Positions 39,498-48,090 of a stretch of 64,000 bases of DNA are shown here, piece by piece. Source of the DNA: Mesorhizobium sp. WSM3862 (GTDB taxonomy: Bacteria > Pseudomonadota > Alphaproteobacteria > Rhizobiales > Rhizobiaceae); the NCBI RefSeq assembly GCF_002294985.1, contig NZ_NSGE01000001.1, forward strand, positions 186,001-250,000, read 5' to 3'. The stretch's first letter is position 1; each line of letters opens with the position of its first letter. The notes beneath the pieces are model-generated. The model was not told where the DNA came from, made no database searches, and saw nothing but the letters and a program-made list of their open reading frames with translations. Position numbers and translations under genes: made by a program.

Positions 39498-39962
39498 ATG
39501 AGCGAAACAATCGAAAAGCGGCTAAGCGATCTCGGCGTCGCCATTCCGGCCGCAGCAGCGCCGGCCGCCAACTACGTGCCCTACTGCCGGACAGGCAACA
39601 CGCTCTTCACCGCCGGGCAGCTGCCGCTGAAGGACGGCAAGCTGCAGGCAAGCGGGCTGCTTGGCCGCGACATCGATACCGCCGCCGGCAAGGAGGGCGC
39701 AAAATTCTGCGCCATCAACATTCTGGCGCAGGCCAAGGCAGCACTTGGCGATCTCGAAAAAATCCGCCGGCTGGTCAAGATCACGGTCTTCGTCGCCTCG
39801 GCGCCGGACTTCGTCGAGCAGCATCTGGTCGCCAACGGCGCCTCCGACTTCCTCGTCGCGGTCCTCGGCGAACGTGGCAAGCACGCTCGCTCCGCCGTCG
39901 GCACCGTGTCGCTCCCGCTCAATGCCGCGGTCGAGATCGAAGCGATCTTCGAAGTCGAGTGA
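39498..39962 (+). CDS. RidA/YjgF family protein (2-iminobutanoate deaminase-like)
   Basis: RidA-like protein of 154 residues, of the longer COG0251 subtype. AGQLPLKDGKLQASGLLGRD, AINILAQAKAALGDLEKIRR and the C-terminal HARSAVGTVSLPLNAAVEIEA are seen. Arg131 with the nearby glutamate corresponds to the enamine/imine-binding arginine of active RidA proteins. It likely detoxifies reactive enamines from PLP enzymes. AGGGA lies 7 nt before ATG 39498, and the GDPD gene follows after 12 nt in the same operon. Confidence 0.92.
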   Translation: MSETIEKRLSDLGVAIPAAAAPAANYVPYCRTGNTLFTAGQLPLKDGKLQASGLLGRDIDTAAGKEGAKFCAINILAQAKAALGDLEKIRRLVKITVFVASAPDFVEQHLVANGASDFLVAVLGERGKHARSAVGTVSLPLNAAVEIEAIFEVE

Positions 39963-39974
39963 AACGAGCCTGAC

Positions 39975-40703
39975 ATGACCGACATTTCCTGGTTGATTGC
40001 CCGCCCCGTCGCGCATCGCGGCTTCCACGACATGAACAAGACACGCTGGGAGAACACGCTGTCGGCCTTCGCCGCGGCAGCCGACCGCGGTTACGCGATC
40101 GAATGCGACGTGCATGTCTCGTCCGACGGCGTTCCCGTCATCATCCACGACTGCGACCTGAAACGCCTGACAGGCGAGGATGGCTTCGTCTGGCAACGCA
40201 CCGCGGCCGAGCTCACCGCGCTCAAGGTGGGCGGCACGAAAGATCATGTGCCGACGTTGCAGGAGGCGCTCGACCTGATCGACGGACGCGTGCCGCTGGT
40301 GGTCGAGCTGAAAGGTGTTCCCGGCCACGACAAAGGATTGGTCGCGAGCGTCGGCAGGCTGCTCAAGCGCTACAATGGCAAGGTGGCCATCATGTCATTT
40401 GACCATTGGCTGATCCGCGACTTCGCCAAGGAGGCGCCGGGCATTCCCGGCGGGCTCACCGCCTACGGCAAGGACGACCAGCTGATCGAGGCGCATTTTG
40501 CCATGCTGGCGCATAACCTCGCCTTCACCTCTTACGCCGCCGGCGATCTGCCGAACCGGTTCGTCAGCTTCGTGCGCGAAAAGCTCGGGATGCCGGTCAT
40601 CACCTGGACCGTGCACGACCAGCCAGCGGTCGACCTCACCTTCAAATATGCCGACCAGATGACCTTCGAGGGCTTTGAGCCGGACCTGGTCAAGGTCGCC
40701 TAG
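39975..40703 (+). CDS. Glycerophosphodiester phosphodiesterase family protein
   Basis: GDPD TIM-barrel protein of 242 residues. AHRGFHDMNKTRWENTLSAF, GYAIECDVHVSSDGVPVIIHD and KRLTGEDG carry the catalytic His/Arg and metal-binding Glu/Asp residues. PLVVELKG and the C-terminal VITWTVHDQPA are conserved. It lacks a signal peptide and is probably cytoplasmic, where it releases glycerol 3-phosphate from lipid head groups. It is paired with RidA. Confidence 0.92.
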   Translation: MTDISWLIARPVAHRGFHDMNKTRWENTLSAFAAAADRGYAIECDVHVSSDGVPVIIHDCDLKRLTGEDGFVWQRTAAELTALKVGGTKDHVPTLQEALDLIDGRVPLVVELKGVPGHDKGLVASVGRLLKRYNGKVAIMSFDHWLIRDFAKEAPGIPGGLTAYGKDDQLIEAHFAMLAHNLAFTSYAAGDLPNRFVSFVREKLGMPVITWTVHDQPAVDLTFKYADQMTFEGFEPDLVKVA

Positions 40704-40715
40704 AGCTGATGATTT

Positions 40716-40808
40716 CAGGTCGAACGACCTGGATCAGATCCGCCGAAATCAATCTGAGAGAGAGCATGATGCCGTCCGAAAACCGCTTCACACTTTTCGG
40801 CATCATGC
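40716..40808. repeat. Composite palindromic intergenic repeat, copy 3
   Basis: A short palindrome CAGGTCGAACGACCTG (40716-40731) is followed by a long hairpin: GCATGATGCCG (40764-40774) pairs exactly with CGGCATCATGC (40798-40808). The inner part CCGAAAACCGCTTCACACTT is the typical loop text of rhizobial intergenic palindromes. It fills the 164-nt gap between the GDPD and FemAB-like genes. Confidence 0.75.
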
Positions 40809-40867
40809 CCTGAGGCAGTGCCTGAAACGTGACTTGTAGCTGCCCTGAGGACGCTTAAATAAGCCGG

Positions 40868-42082
40868 ATGGATCAGGGCGACGACGACGATGGACGGACA
40901 GCGAATGCGGACTATTCGGTCCGCGTCGCGGCGACCATCGGCGCATTCACCTGCGATGAATGGAACGGCTTCGCCGCAACCACGCGCGGCGACAAAGCAA
41001 ACGGCTACAACCCGCTCGTTTCATTCGGTTTTCTGAGCGCGCTTGAGGATTCTGGCTGTGCCGTGCGGCGCACCGGCTGGCAGGGTCATCACCTCAGGCT
41101 CGAGACGGCGCAAGGCAAGCTGCTGGGCGCCGTGCCTTGCTATCTCAAATCGCACAGTCAGGGCGAATATGTCTTCGACCACGGCTGGTCGGACGCGTTC
41201 GAGCGCGCAGGTGGGCGCTATTATCCGAAGCTGCAATGCTCGGTGCCGTTCACGCCCGTCACCGGACCTCGCCTGCTCGTAAGCAGGGGCGAGGACGAAG
41301 GCGCGGTGAGGGCCGGCCTCGCCGGCGGCCTGAAATTGGTGACCGACAAGCTCGGCGTGTCTTCCGCGCATGTCACCTTCGCCGCCGAGCCCGACATTGC
41401 GACGCTCGAAGCAGCGGGTTTCCTGCACCGGACCGACCAGCAGTTCCATTTCTTCAACGAAGGCTTTTCGAGCTATGATGACTTCCTCGCCACGCTCGCT
41501 TCACGCAAGCGTAAGGCGATGAAAAAGGAACGTCGCGAGGCGCTGGCCGACGGCATCAGCATCGATTGGCTGACCGGCAGGGACATCACCGAACGCGTCT
41601 GGGACGATTTCTTCGCTTTCTACATGGATACCGGCGGCAGGAAATGGGGCCGCCCTTATCTCAACCGCCAGTTCTTCTCGCTGATCGGCGAGCGCATGGC
41701 CGAGGACGTTCTCCTGGTCATGGCCAAGCGCAACGGCCGCTACATTGCGGGCGCCATCAACTTCATCGGGTCCGACGCGCTTTACGGCCGCAACTGGGGC
41801 TGCATCGAGGATCACCCCTTCCTGCATTTCGAGGTCTGCTACCATCAGGCGATCGACTTCGCGATCGAGCGCAAGTTGAAGGTGGTGGAGGCCGGCGCGC
41901 AAGGCGAGCACAAGTTGGCGCGCGGCTACCAGCCGGTGACCATGCATTCGGCGCACTACATCGCCCATCCCGGCCTGCGCAACGCGGTTGCCGACTACCT
42001 TCGCCGCGAGAGGCGCGAGGTGGAGCGGATGGGGGAGTATCTCGAAGAGCACACCCCGTTCCGCAAGGATCTCAAGGAATAG
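40868..42082 (+). CDS. GNAT/FemAB-like N-acyltransferase (COG3146, DUF482)
   Basis: A protein of 404 residues that fits the COG3146 family of predicted N-acyltransferases related to peptidoglycan-bridge FemAB enzymes. The N-terminal half contains NPLVSFGFLSALEDSGCAV and GAVPCYLKSHSQGEYVFDHG. The C-terminal half has SRKRKAMKKERREALADGI, FYMDTGGRKWGRPYLNRQFF and GRYIAGAINFIGSDALYGRN. The final part is EAGAQGEHKLARGYQPV. The substrate is unknown. It is cytoplasmic by appearance. Confidence 0.85.
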   Translation: MDQGDDDDGRTANADYSVRVAATIGAFTCDEWNGFAATTRGDKANGYNPLVSFGFLSALEDSGCAVRRTGWQGHHLRLETAQGKLLGAVPCYLKSHSQGEYVFDHGWSDAFERAGGRYYPKLQCSVPFTPVTGPRLLVSRGEDEGAVRAGLAGGLKLVTDKLGVSSAHVTFAAEPDIATLEAAGFLHRTDQQFHFFNEGFSSYDDFLATLASRKRKAMKKERREALADGISIDWLTGRDITERVWDDFFAFYMDTGGRKWGRPYLNRQFFSLIGERMAEDVLLVMAKRNGRYIAGAINFIGSDALYGRNWGCIEDHPFLHFEVCYHQAIDFAIERKLKVVEAGAQGEHKLARGYQPVTMHSAHYIAHPGLRNAVADYLRRERREVERMGEYLEEHTPFRKDLKE

Positions 42083-42103
42083 CTCGGGCCTTGCAATCCA
42101 CAG

Positions 42104-42268
42104 TCATTGCGGCTTTCGGGCCGCGATCGGAACGAGGAACGAAAAGCAGGCAACCAGGAAGAAAATGCCGCCGCCGAGCGCCAGCAGATCGCCTGCGCGC
42201 CACGCGGCGGCGATGAAGAACAGCGCCGACACAATGAACAACAGCCATCCGGCGACGATCCACTTCAT
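42104..42268 (-). CDS. Small two-helix membrane protein (54 residues)
   Basis: ATG 42268 has GGAG 5 nt upstream. The product is 54 residues with two hydrophobic helices (IVAGWLLFIVSALFFIAAAW and LLALGGGIFFLVACFSFLV) joined by a short RAGD loop and a basic end (ARKPQ). I do not recognise a family. A longer frame reading into the HIT gene is rejected because it is antisense there. It is an isolated, convergent gene. Confidence 0.7.
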   Translation of the reverse strand: MKWIVAGWLLFIVSALFFIAAAWRAGDLLALGGGIFFLVACFSFLVPIAARKPQ

Positions 42269-42424
42269 AGTCGCTCCATCCTGACATTGACGTATCAGAC
42301 GAGAACACCTGCGATCATGCAACAGCGATGGCCGACCGCGCTGCCGACAGATCGGCTCAATCGTCTTGCCGCTCGGAAGCGGCTTCGCTACACCGGACGA
42401 CGACCATAATCCGGAGTGCCCGCC

Positions 42425-42853
42425 ATGGCCGAAGCCTACGATCCCGGCAACATCTTTGCGAAAATCCTGCGCGGCGAAATCCCCTCGCACCGCATCTATG
42501 AGGACGATGCGGTCGTAGCCTTCATGGATGTGATGCCGCAAGGGGTCGGCCATACGCTGGTGGTGCCGAAGGCGCCGTCGCGCAATATCCTCGACGCCGA
42601 TCCGGCAACATTCGGTCCGCTGTTTGCCGTGGTGCAGAAGGTGGCGGTTGCCGTGAAAAAGGCCTTCAACGCCGACGGCGTCACCTTGATGCAATTCAAC
42701 GAGCCGGCCTCCGGGCAGACCGTCTACCATCTCCATGTCCACGTCATTCCGCGCTTCGACGGCGTGCCGCTGAAGCCTCATTCCGGGCAGATGGAAAAGC
42801 CGGAAGTGCTGGCCGAGAACGCCGGCAAGATCCGCGCGGCACTGGGAAACTAA
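42425..42853 (+). CDS. HIT family protein
   Basis: Histidine-triad protein of 142 residues. The triad is seen as HLHVHVIPRF, preceded by GQTVYHLHV. The N-terminal FAKILRGEIPSHRIYEDD and VGHTLVVPKAPSRNILD match the HinT-like branch. Such enzymes hydrolyse adenosine phosphoramidates or acyl-adenylates. ATG 42425 has GGAG 9 nt upstream; a GTG at 42416 is also in frame. Confidence 0.93.
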   Translation: MAEAYDPGNIFAKILRGEIPSHRIYEDDAVVAFMDVMPQGVGHTLVVPKAPSRNILDADPATFGPLFAVVQKVAVAVKKAFNADGVTLMQFNEPASGQTVYHLHVHVIPRFDGVPLKPHSGQMEKPEVLAENAGKIRAALGN

Positions 42854-43065
42854 AGCGCGCGGCCCCGTCGCCGTTGAAGGCCGACTGACAGCCTCGCACT
42901 GACGATCCTATATCGGTTTGCCGCGACAACCCCGGCGCGTTTTTCCCCGGCCGGCCGCGTGCGGCGCCCGGATGCGACCGTTTGCACTCGAATCGTTTGG
43001 TTAGGAAATATCGAACCATCTCGCTGTAGAACGCTGAGGCGTGGCGAGCTATTGGGTTTCAAACC

Positions 43066-44160
43066 ATGGACAATTCGGTTGCGGCGTCGACCCCCCTTGC
43101 GAGGATGGCTGGCGGACGGGCTTTTCTGATCGCCCTGGCACACGCCTTTCGACGACACAGATTGCTTCACGCCTTGGCCGTCGGCGCTCTGCTTCTGGCA
43201 ATAGCGATCGGCATGCGCACCGGAAACATGCCGGATTTCGGCATATTGAAAGAATACAGTGAGTACCTTTTGATCGCTTTCTGGATCTGCGGTTGCGTCT
43301 TTGCACTTGGGATCTTTCTCCACCTTGCGCTGGTCAAACGGGATCCCGAACCGCTGGGCACCTTCCTGAAATCGCTGGGCAGCTTTTTCGGCGACGCCGA
43401 ACGCACGGCCAACAGCCTCAACGGCCTGACCGCCAGCATCGCCTTCGTATCCGCCGTCGGCGTTCTGAAAGGAGCCATCGCAATCCTCTCCCCTTTTGCA
43501 TGGGACAAGGCGCTGGCCCACGCCGATCGGATCCTGCATCTCGGTAGAGCCCCGGACGAATGGCTGTGGTTTGTCGTCCAGTCGCCATTTGCATTGAGGA
43601 TGCTCAATCTCGCCTACAATTTCTGGTTCATCGTGCTCATCGCCACGGTTTTCACCGCCTGCATCACGCGCAAAGATACGAAGCTGCGTCATCAGTTCCT
43701 GATGAGCTTCATGCTGATATGGACGCTTGGCGGCTTCTTCCTGGCGATGGGGCTGTCGTCGGCAGGGCCGTGCTTTTACGAGCGACTGGGACTCGGCGGT
43801 GACTTCCGTCCCCTCATGCAGGCACTCGCCGCCGCCGATCGCATCTATCCGATCTGGGCGCTTAGCACGCAGGACATGCTGTGGAGCGGCTATACCGGCG
43901 CGACCGTCGGCAGCATCGGCATATCCGCTTTCCCGTCCATGCACGTGGCGATGGCGGTGCTTTTCTCTTTGTACGCAACGCAGCGCTCCCGGCCGGCCGG
44001 TATCCTGATGTGGGCATTCGCTGCCATGATAATGGTCGGCTCAGTCGCGCTTGGCTGGCATTATGCCATCGACGGCTACGCGGGTGCGCTCTTGTCGATC
44101 ATGATCTGGAAGGCGTGCGGATATTTCCTGACACGCTTCGCGCCGGACGGCGTTGCTTGA
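43066..44160 (+). CDS. PAP2 family membrane phosphatase/transferase
   Basis: Membrane protein of 364 residues with about six or seven hydrophobic helices. The C-terminal PAP2-type pattern is GISAFPSMHVAMAVLFSLY (SxxH motif) and SVALGWHYAIDGYAG (HxxxD motif), the second and third phosphatase motifs. The N-terminal part (MRTGNMPDFGILKEYSEYLL, DRILHLGRAPDEWLWFVVQ) resembles inositol-phosphorylceramide or lipid phosphatase-like members. The substrate is probably a lipid phosphate or prenyl diphosphate. It ends before a bidirectional terminator. Confidence 0.85.
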   Translation: MDNSVAASTPLARMAGGRAFLIALAHAFRRHRLLHALAVGALLLAIAIGMRTGNMPDFGILKEYSEYLLIAFWICGCVFALGIFLHLALVKRDPEPLGTFLKSLGSFFGDAERTANSLNGLTASIAFVSAVGVLKGAIAILSPFAWDKALAHADRILHLGRAPDEWLWFVVQSPFALRMLNLAYNFWFIVLIATVFTACITRKDTKLRHQFLMSFMLIWTLGGFFLAMGLSSAGPCFYERLGLGGDFRPLMQALAAADRIYPIWALSTQDMLWSGYTGATVGSIGISAFPSMHVAMAVLFSLYATQRSRPAGILMWAFAAMIMVGSVALGWHYAIDGYAGALLSIMIWKACGYFLTRFAPDGVA

Positions 44161-44267
44161 CTCTGCAGCCAGCAAACATTTCCCGGGGCGGCAATGCTCG
44201 ACTTCCTGAGGGCCGCGCGCCATTCCGTATGGATGATTTGGCCAGCCGTCACGTGCCGGTTCCTCCC

Positions 44268-44301
44268 AGTCAAAAAGCCCCGTTGCCGGTGCTTTTTGAC
44301 T
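44268..44301. terminator. Bidirectional intrinsic terminator between PAP2 and clpA genes
   Basis: AGTCAAAAAGC (44268-44278) pairs perfectly with GCTTTTTGACT (44291-44301) over a 12-nt GC-rich loop. The A-tract and T-tract fall within the arms, so it can serve both the plus-strand PAP2 gene and the minus-strand clpA. Confidence 0.75.
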
Positions 44302-44304
44302 GCA

Positions 44305-44397
44305 ATGCATGTCGCCCAAAGACGGGCGGCCGTTTTGGTAACAAGCACCTAGCGCGCGCCGCCTGAATCCGTTTCAGCGGGACGCGCTTCAGGTCGA
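44305..44397. repeat. Degenerate palindromic intergenic repeat, copy 4
   Basis: ATGCATGTCG (44305-44314) followed by CCCAAAG is identical to the left arm of copy 2, but the right arm has decayed to GTTTTGGTAACAAGC. A second module (44350-44397, GCGCGCCGCCTGAATCCG... GACGCGCTTCAGGTCGAT) resembles that in copy 1. It lies directly after clpA. Confidence 0.65.
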
Positions 44398-46863
44398 TCA
44401 GCCCTTGCGGGGCAGCTGTGGCACCAGGCTTCGCTTGCCGCCGTCCTTGCCCTTCGGCTCCGGCTTCTGCGCCACGGCCTTCTTGGCGGCAGGCTTCTTC
44501 GCCGCCGCCTTCCTCGGCTTCGGCGCGTCCTCCGGCTCTTCCTTCTTCGGCTTCACCGGAGCTTCATCGGCCAACGATTCGAGCTTCAGGCCGGTCTCGC
44601 CGGTTTCCTTCTTCTCGACGGTGACGCGCACCGTGCCACCCTTCTTCAGCTTGCCGAACAGCACCTCGTCGGCCAGCGGCTTCTTGATGTGCTCCTGAAT
44701 GACGCGGCCGAGCGGACGCGCGCCCATGCGCTCGTCATAGCCCTTGTCGGCCAGCCAGGCGATCGCGTCCGGCGACAGGTCGAAGGTGACGCCCCGCTCG
44801 GAAAGCTGAGCCTCGAGCTGCATGACGAATTTCTGCACCACCTGATGGATCACCGGTATCGGCAGCGAGCCGAACGGAATGATCGCGTCGAGACGGTTGC
44901 GGAATTCGGGCGTGAACAGCCGGTTGATAGCCTCGACGTCGTCGCCCTCGCGCTTGGTCGAGCCGAAGCCGATCGCCGCGCGCTGAGCGTCCGATGCGCC
45001 CGCATTGGTCGTCATGATCAGGATGACGTTGCGGAAGTCGATCTGCTTGCCGTTGTGGTCGGTTAGCTTGCCGTGGTCCATCACCTGCAACAGGATGTTG
45101 AACAGGTCCGGATGCGCCTTCTCCACCTCGTCGAGCAACAGCACGCAATGGGGATGCTGGTCGACACCGTCGGTCAGCAGTCCACCCTGGTCGAAGCCGA
45201 CATAGCCGGGAGGTGCGCCGATCAGCCGCGAGACGGTGTGACGTTCCATATATTCCGACATGTCGAAGCGGATCAGCTCGACGCCCAGCGAGGCCGCGAG
45301 TTGCTTGGCCACTTCCGTCTTGCCGACGCCGGTCGGCCCTGAGAACAGGTAGGAGCCGATCGGCTTCTCCGGCTCGCGCAGGCCCGCCCGCGCCAGCTTG
45401 ATCGCCGACGTCAGCGCTGTGATCGCGGTATCCTGACCGTAGACGACGCGCTTCAGCTCGACATCGAGACCCTGCAGCACCTTCTCGTCGTCCGCCGAGA
45501 CCGTCTTCGGCGGGATGCGCGCCATGGTGGCGATCGTCGCTTCGATTTCCTTGATGCCGATCGTCTTCTTGCGCTTGGCCTCAGGCACCAACATCTGCGA
45601 GGCGCCGGTCTCGTCGATCACGTCGATCGCCTTGTCCGGCAGCTTGCGGTCGCTGATGTAGCGGGCCGACAACTCCACCGAAGCCTTGATCGCCTCGCTC
45701 GTGTAGCGGACCTTGTGGAACTCCTCGAAATAGGGCTTCAGGCCCTTCATGATCTCAATGGCGTCCTCGATGGTCGGCTCGTTGACGTCGATCTTTTGGA
45801 AGCGCCGCACCAGCGCGCGGTCCTTCTCGAAGAACTGGCGGAACTCCTTGTACGTTGTCGAGCCGATGCAGCGGATCGCGCCGGACGACAGCGCCGGCTT
45901 CAACAGGTTCGAGGCATCCATGGCGCCGCCGGACGTGGCCCCTGCCCCGATCACGGTATGGATCTCGTCGATGAAAAGCACCGCGCCCGGATAGTCCTCG
46001 AGCTCCTTGACGACCTGCTTCAGGCGCTCCTCGAAGTCGCCGCGATAGCGGGTGCCGGCCAACAGCGTGCCCATGTCGAGCGCGAAGATGGTGGCGTCCT
46101 GCAGCACCTCGGGCACGTCGCCTTCGACGATGCGTTTGGCAAGGCCCTCGGCGATCGCCGTCTTGCCGACGCCGGGGTCGCCGACATAGAGCGGGTTGTT
46201 CTTGGAGCGGCGGCACAGCACCTGGATGGTGCGATTGATCTCGCTTTCGCGGCCGATCAGCGGATCGATCTTGCCGGCCTTGGCCTTGTTGTTGAGGTTG
46301 ATGCAGTAGGCCGTCAGCGCGTCCTGCGGCTTCTTCTTGCCGCCGTCCTCCTGCGGCTCGGCGCCGTTCTGGCCGCCCTGCTCATCGTCGGCGCCGCGCG
46401 GCGTGCGCGACTCCGAAGCGCCGGGGCGCTTGGCGATGCCGTGCGAGATGTAGTTGACCGCGTCGTAGCGGGTCATCTGCTGTTCCTGCAGGAAATAGGC
46501 CGCATGGCTTTCGCGCTCGGCAAAGATTGCGACGAGCACATTGGCTCCGGACACCTCCTCGCGGCCGGACGACTGCACATGGATGACGGCGCGCTGGATG
46601 ACGCGCTGGAACCCGGCGGTCGGTTTCGAATCCTCGTCGTAACCGGTGACGAGGTTGTCGAGCTCGGTGTCGATATAGGTCAGAACGGTGTGCTTGAGCT
46701 CGTCGAGATCGACATTGCAGGCGCGCATCACCGCGGCCGCCTCGGTGTCGTCGATGAGCGCCAGCAGCAGGTGTTCGAGCGTAGCATATTCATGATGCCG
46801 CTCGTTGGCGAATGTCAGCGCCTGATGTAGCGCCTTTTCCAGGCCTTGGGAGAAAGCCGGCAT
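44398..46863 (-). CDS. clpA: ATP-dependent Clp protease ATP-binding subunit ClpA
   Basis: ClpA, 821 residues. The N-domain ([21 protein letters not shown]) is followed by two AAA+ modules: Walker [16 protein letters not shown] with [17 protein letters not shown], then [15 protein letters not shown] with [13 protein letters not shown]. It unfolds substrates for ClpP and works with the ClpS adaptor encoded 6 nt upstream. The C-terminal 50-60 residues extend beyond the usual end and are rich in Lys, Ala, Pro and Glu ([19 protein letters not shown]), like a histone H1-type tail. This is unusual for ClpA cores and may be a DNA-, RNA- or partner-binding extension. Confidence 0.97.
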   Translation of the reverse strand: MPAFSQGLEKALHQALTFANERHHEYATLEHLLLALIDDTEAAAVMRACNVDLDELKHTVLTYIDTELDNLVTGYDEDSKPTAGFQRVIQRAVIHVQSSGREEVSGANVLVAIFAERESHAAYFLQEQQMTRYDAVNYISHGIAKRPGASESRTPRGADDEQGGQNGAEPQEDGGKKKPQDALTAYCINLNNKAKAGKIDPLIGRESEINRTIQVLCRRSKNNPLYVGDPGVGKTAIAEGLAKRIVEGDVPEVLQDATIFALDMGTLLAGTRYRGDFEERLKQVVKELEDYPGAVLFIDEIHTVIGAGATSGGAMDASNLLKPALSSGAIRCIGSTTYKEFRQFFEKDRALVRRFQKIDVNEPTIEDAIEIMKGLKPYFEEFHKVRYTSEAIKASVELSARYISDRKLPDKAIDVIDETGASQMLVPEAKRKKTIGIKEIEATIATMARIPPKTVSADDEKVLQGLDVELKRVVYGQDTAITALTSAIKLARAGLREPEKPIGSYLFSGPTGVGKTEVAKQLAASLGVELIRFDMSEYMERHTVSRLIGAPPGYVGFDQGGLLTDGVDQHPHCVLLLDEVEKAHPDLFNILLQVMDHGKLTDHNGKQIDFRNVILIMTTNAGASDAQRAAIGFGSTKREGDDVEAINRLFTPEFRNRLDAIIPFGSLPIPVIHQVVQKFVMQLEAQLSERGVTFDLSPDAIAWLADKGYDERMGARPLGRVIQEHIKKPLADEVLFGKLKKGGTVRVTVEKKETGETGLKLESLADEAPVKPKKEEPEDAPKPRKAAAKKPAAKKAVAQKPEPKGKDGGKRSLVPQLPRKG

Positions 46864-46869
46864 GTTACC

Positions 46870-47196
46870 TCACTTCTTCTCCATCACGCATTGCAGCGGA
46901 TGCTGATTCTGTCGGGCGAAATCCATGACCTGAGACACTTTGGTCTCGGCCACCTCGAATGTGTAGACCCCGCACTCGCCCACTCCATGATTGTGAACAT
47001 GCAGCATGATGCGTGTGGCGGCCTCGCGGTCCTTCTGGAAAAAACGCTCCAGGACGTGGACCACGAACTCCATGGGAGTGTAGTCGTCGTTAAGGATGAG
47101 GACCCTGTAGAGGCTGGGCTTTTTTGTCTTGGTTTTGGTGCGCGTGATGACCGCCGTGCCGCGACCGGGATCGTTGCGGTCGCCGTCACCTTGCAT
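46870..47196 (-). CDS. clpS: ATP-dependent Clp protease adaptor ClpS
   Basis: ClpS brings N-end-rule substrates to ClpA. The product is about 108 residues from ATG 47196; an in-frame ATG at 47274 would give 134. The binding pocket text [37 protein letters not shown] and [22 protein letters not shown] is intact. The N-terminal [16 protein letters not shown] is the usual basic arm that enters ClpA. It lies directly upstream of clpA. The start is uncertain. Confidence 0.93.
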   Translation of the reverse strand: MQGDGDRNDPGRGTAVITRTKTKTKKPSLYRVLILNDDYTPMEFVVHVLERFFQKDREAATRIMLHVHNHGVGECGVYTFEVAETKVSQVMDFARQNQHPLQCVMEKK

Positions 47197-47401
47197 TCGC
47201 ACCACGCCTGCCGTGGCAGTCAAACCGATCGTCACGTAGTCCTGCCTTTTCGAATCCTCATGCGAGTTCAACATGTAGGTCTTCGATGGCCGATTTTAAG
47301 CCCTTCTGTTTAGCTGACAATATGGCTAGGTACGCAAACTTCAGCGAATTTCTCAATCGTGAATGCGGCAAGGCGCGGGTGGTTGCGGCGGCGCATGAAA
47401 A

Positions 47402-47429
47402 AACCCGGCCGCGCTTCCGCGACCGGGTT
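47402..47429 (-). terminator. Intrinsic terminator of the phasin gene
   Basis: AACCCGG (47402-47408) pairs with CCGGGTT (47423-47429), with an extra GCG/CGC pair inside. On the minus strand it is followed by TTTTTT. It lies 43 nt past the phasin stop codon. Confidence 0.85.
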
Positions 47430-47472
47430 GTTTTTGCGGGCCGGCTAGCCTGCCCGATGTGATCGGACGAAA

Positions 47473-47802
47473 TTACTTCGCCTTGGCGACGACCGATTCG
47501 AACGGCTTGTAGGCTTCCTTGGCGAGCTCGGCATAGAGATTGCCGATCTTGCTGGCCTCGGCCACGAAGCTCTCGTAGCTCTGCTTGGCGTAGTCGGTCT
47601 GGATCTCGATGGCCTTCTCGATCGACTTGGCCGAGAACAGCTTCTCGAAGGCGGCGCTGCCGGCCTCGAAGCTCTTCTTGGTGTATTCGCCGGCTTCGGT
47701 CGCGATCGCCTGCGCACCCTTGGTGAGCGAGGCAAAGCTCTTCAGCCCGGTGTCGGCAAACTCCTTGCCGTATTTCGCGAAGTCCTCATAGGTCTGGGTC
47801 AT
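47473..47802 (-). CDS. Phasin family protein
   Basis: Phasin of 109 residues from ATG 47802, which has a GGGAAGG ribosome-binding site. It is almost wholly amphipathic helix. TYEDFAKYGKEFADTGLKSF, EAGEYTKKSFEAGSAAFEKL and YAKQSYESFVAEASKIGNLY are typical of the phasin_2 family. Phasins coat polyhydroxyalkanoate granules. Two PhaR-type sites (TGC-RNY-GCA) lie 50-83 nt upstream, consistent with repression that is relieved when PHB forms. A strong terminator follows, so it is a single-gene unit. Confidence 0.92.
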   Translation of the reverse strand: MTQTYEDFAKYGKEFADTGLKSFASLTKGAQAIATEAGEYTKKSFEAGSAAFEKLFSAKSIEKAIEIQTDYAKQSYESFVAEASKIGNLYAELAKEAYKPFESVVAKAK

Positions 47803-47851
47803 TTCATGCCTTCCCTTGGTTGAAACGCCCATTTAGCCCCGGGCGCCCTTG

Positions 47852-47860
47852 TGCAATGCA
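47852..47860. promoter_or_regulatory. Likely PhaR (AniA) operator 1, TGCAATGCA
   Basis: The perfectly matching pattern TGC-RNY-GCA is the rhizobial PhaR consensus as I recall it. It lies 50 nt upstream of the phasin ATG, where a repressor would block the promoter. Confidence 0.55.
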
Positions 47861-47873
47861 CCGGAATATATTG

Positions 47874-47885
47874 TGCGCTGCACAA
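47874..47885. promoter_or_regulatory. Likely PhaR (AniA) operator 2, TGCGCTGCACAA
   Basis: It fits TGCRNYGCASMA, the Bradyrhizobium PhaR consensus as I recall it, in all 12 positions. It lies 22 nt (about two helical turns) from operator 1, start to start, and about 72 nt upstream of the phasin start. Confidence 0.6.
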
Positions 47886-48090
47886 AAGTCAAGATTGCCT
47901 TGAGCCGCAAGGGCTCCGCGCGACAGCGACCGCTAAAGTTCGAATAAACAGAGGCTCAAATCGCCAGAAAATGGGGAACGCGGCGGTTACCATAAACGGA
48001 TTGGTAACGCTGACCGCGATAGCTTGGCCGGAAGTGAGGCAGGCACCCCTCTGCCGCCTCCGGGGCAACGAAAATTCAGGGTAAGTAACG

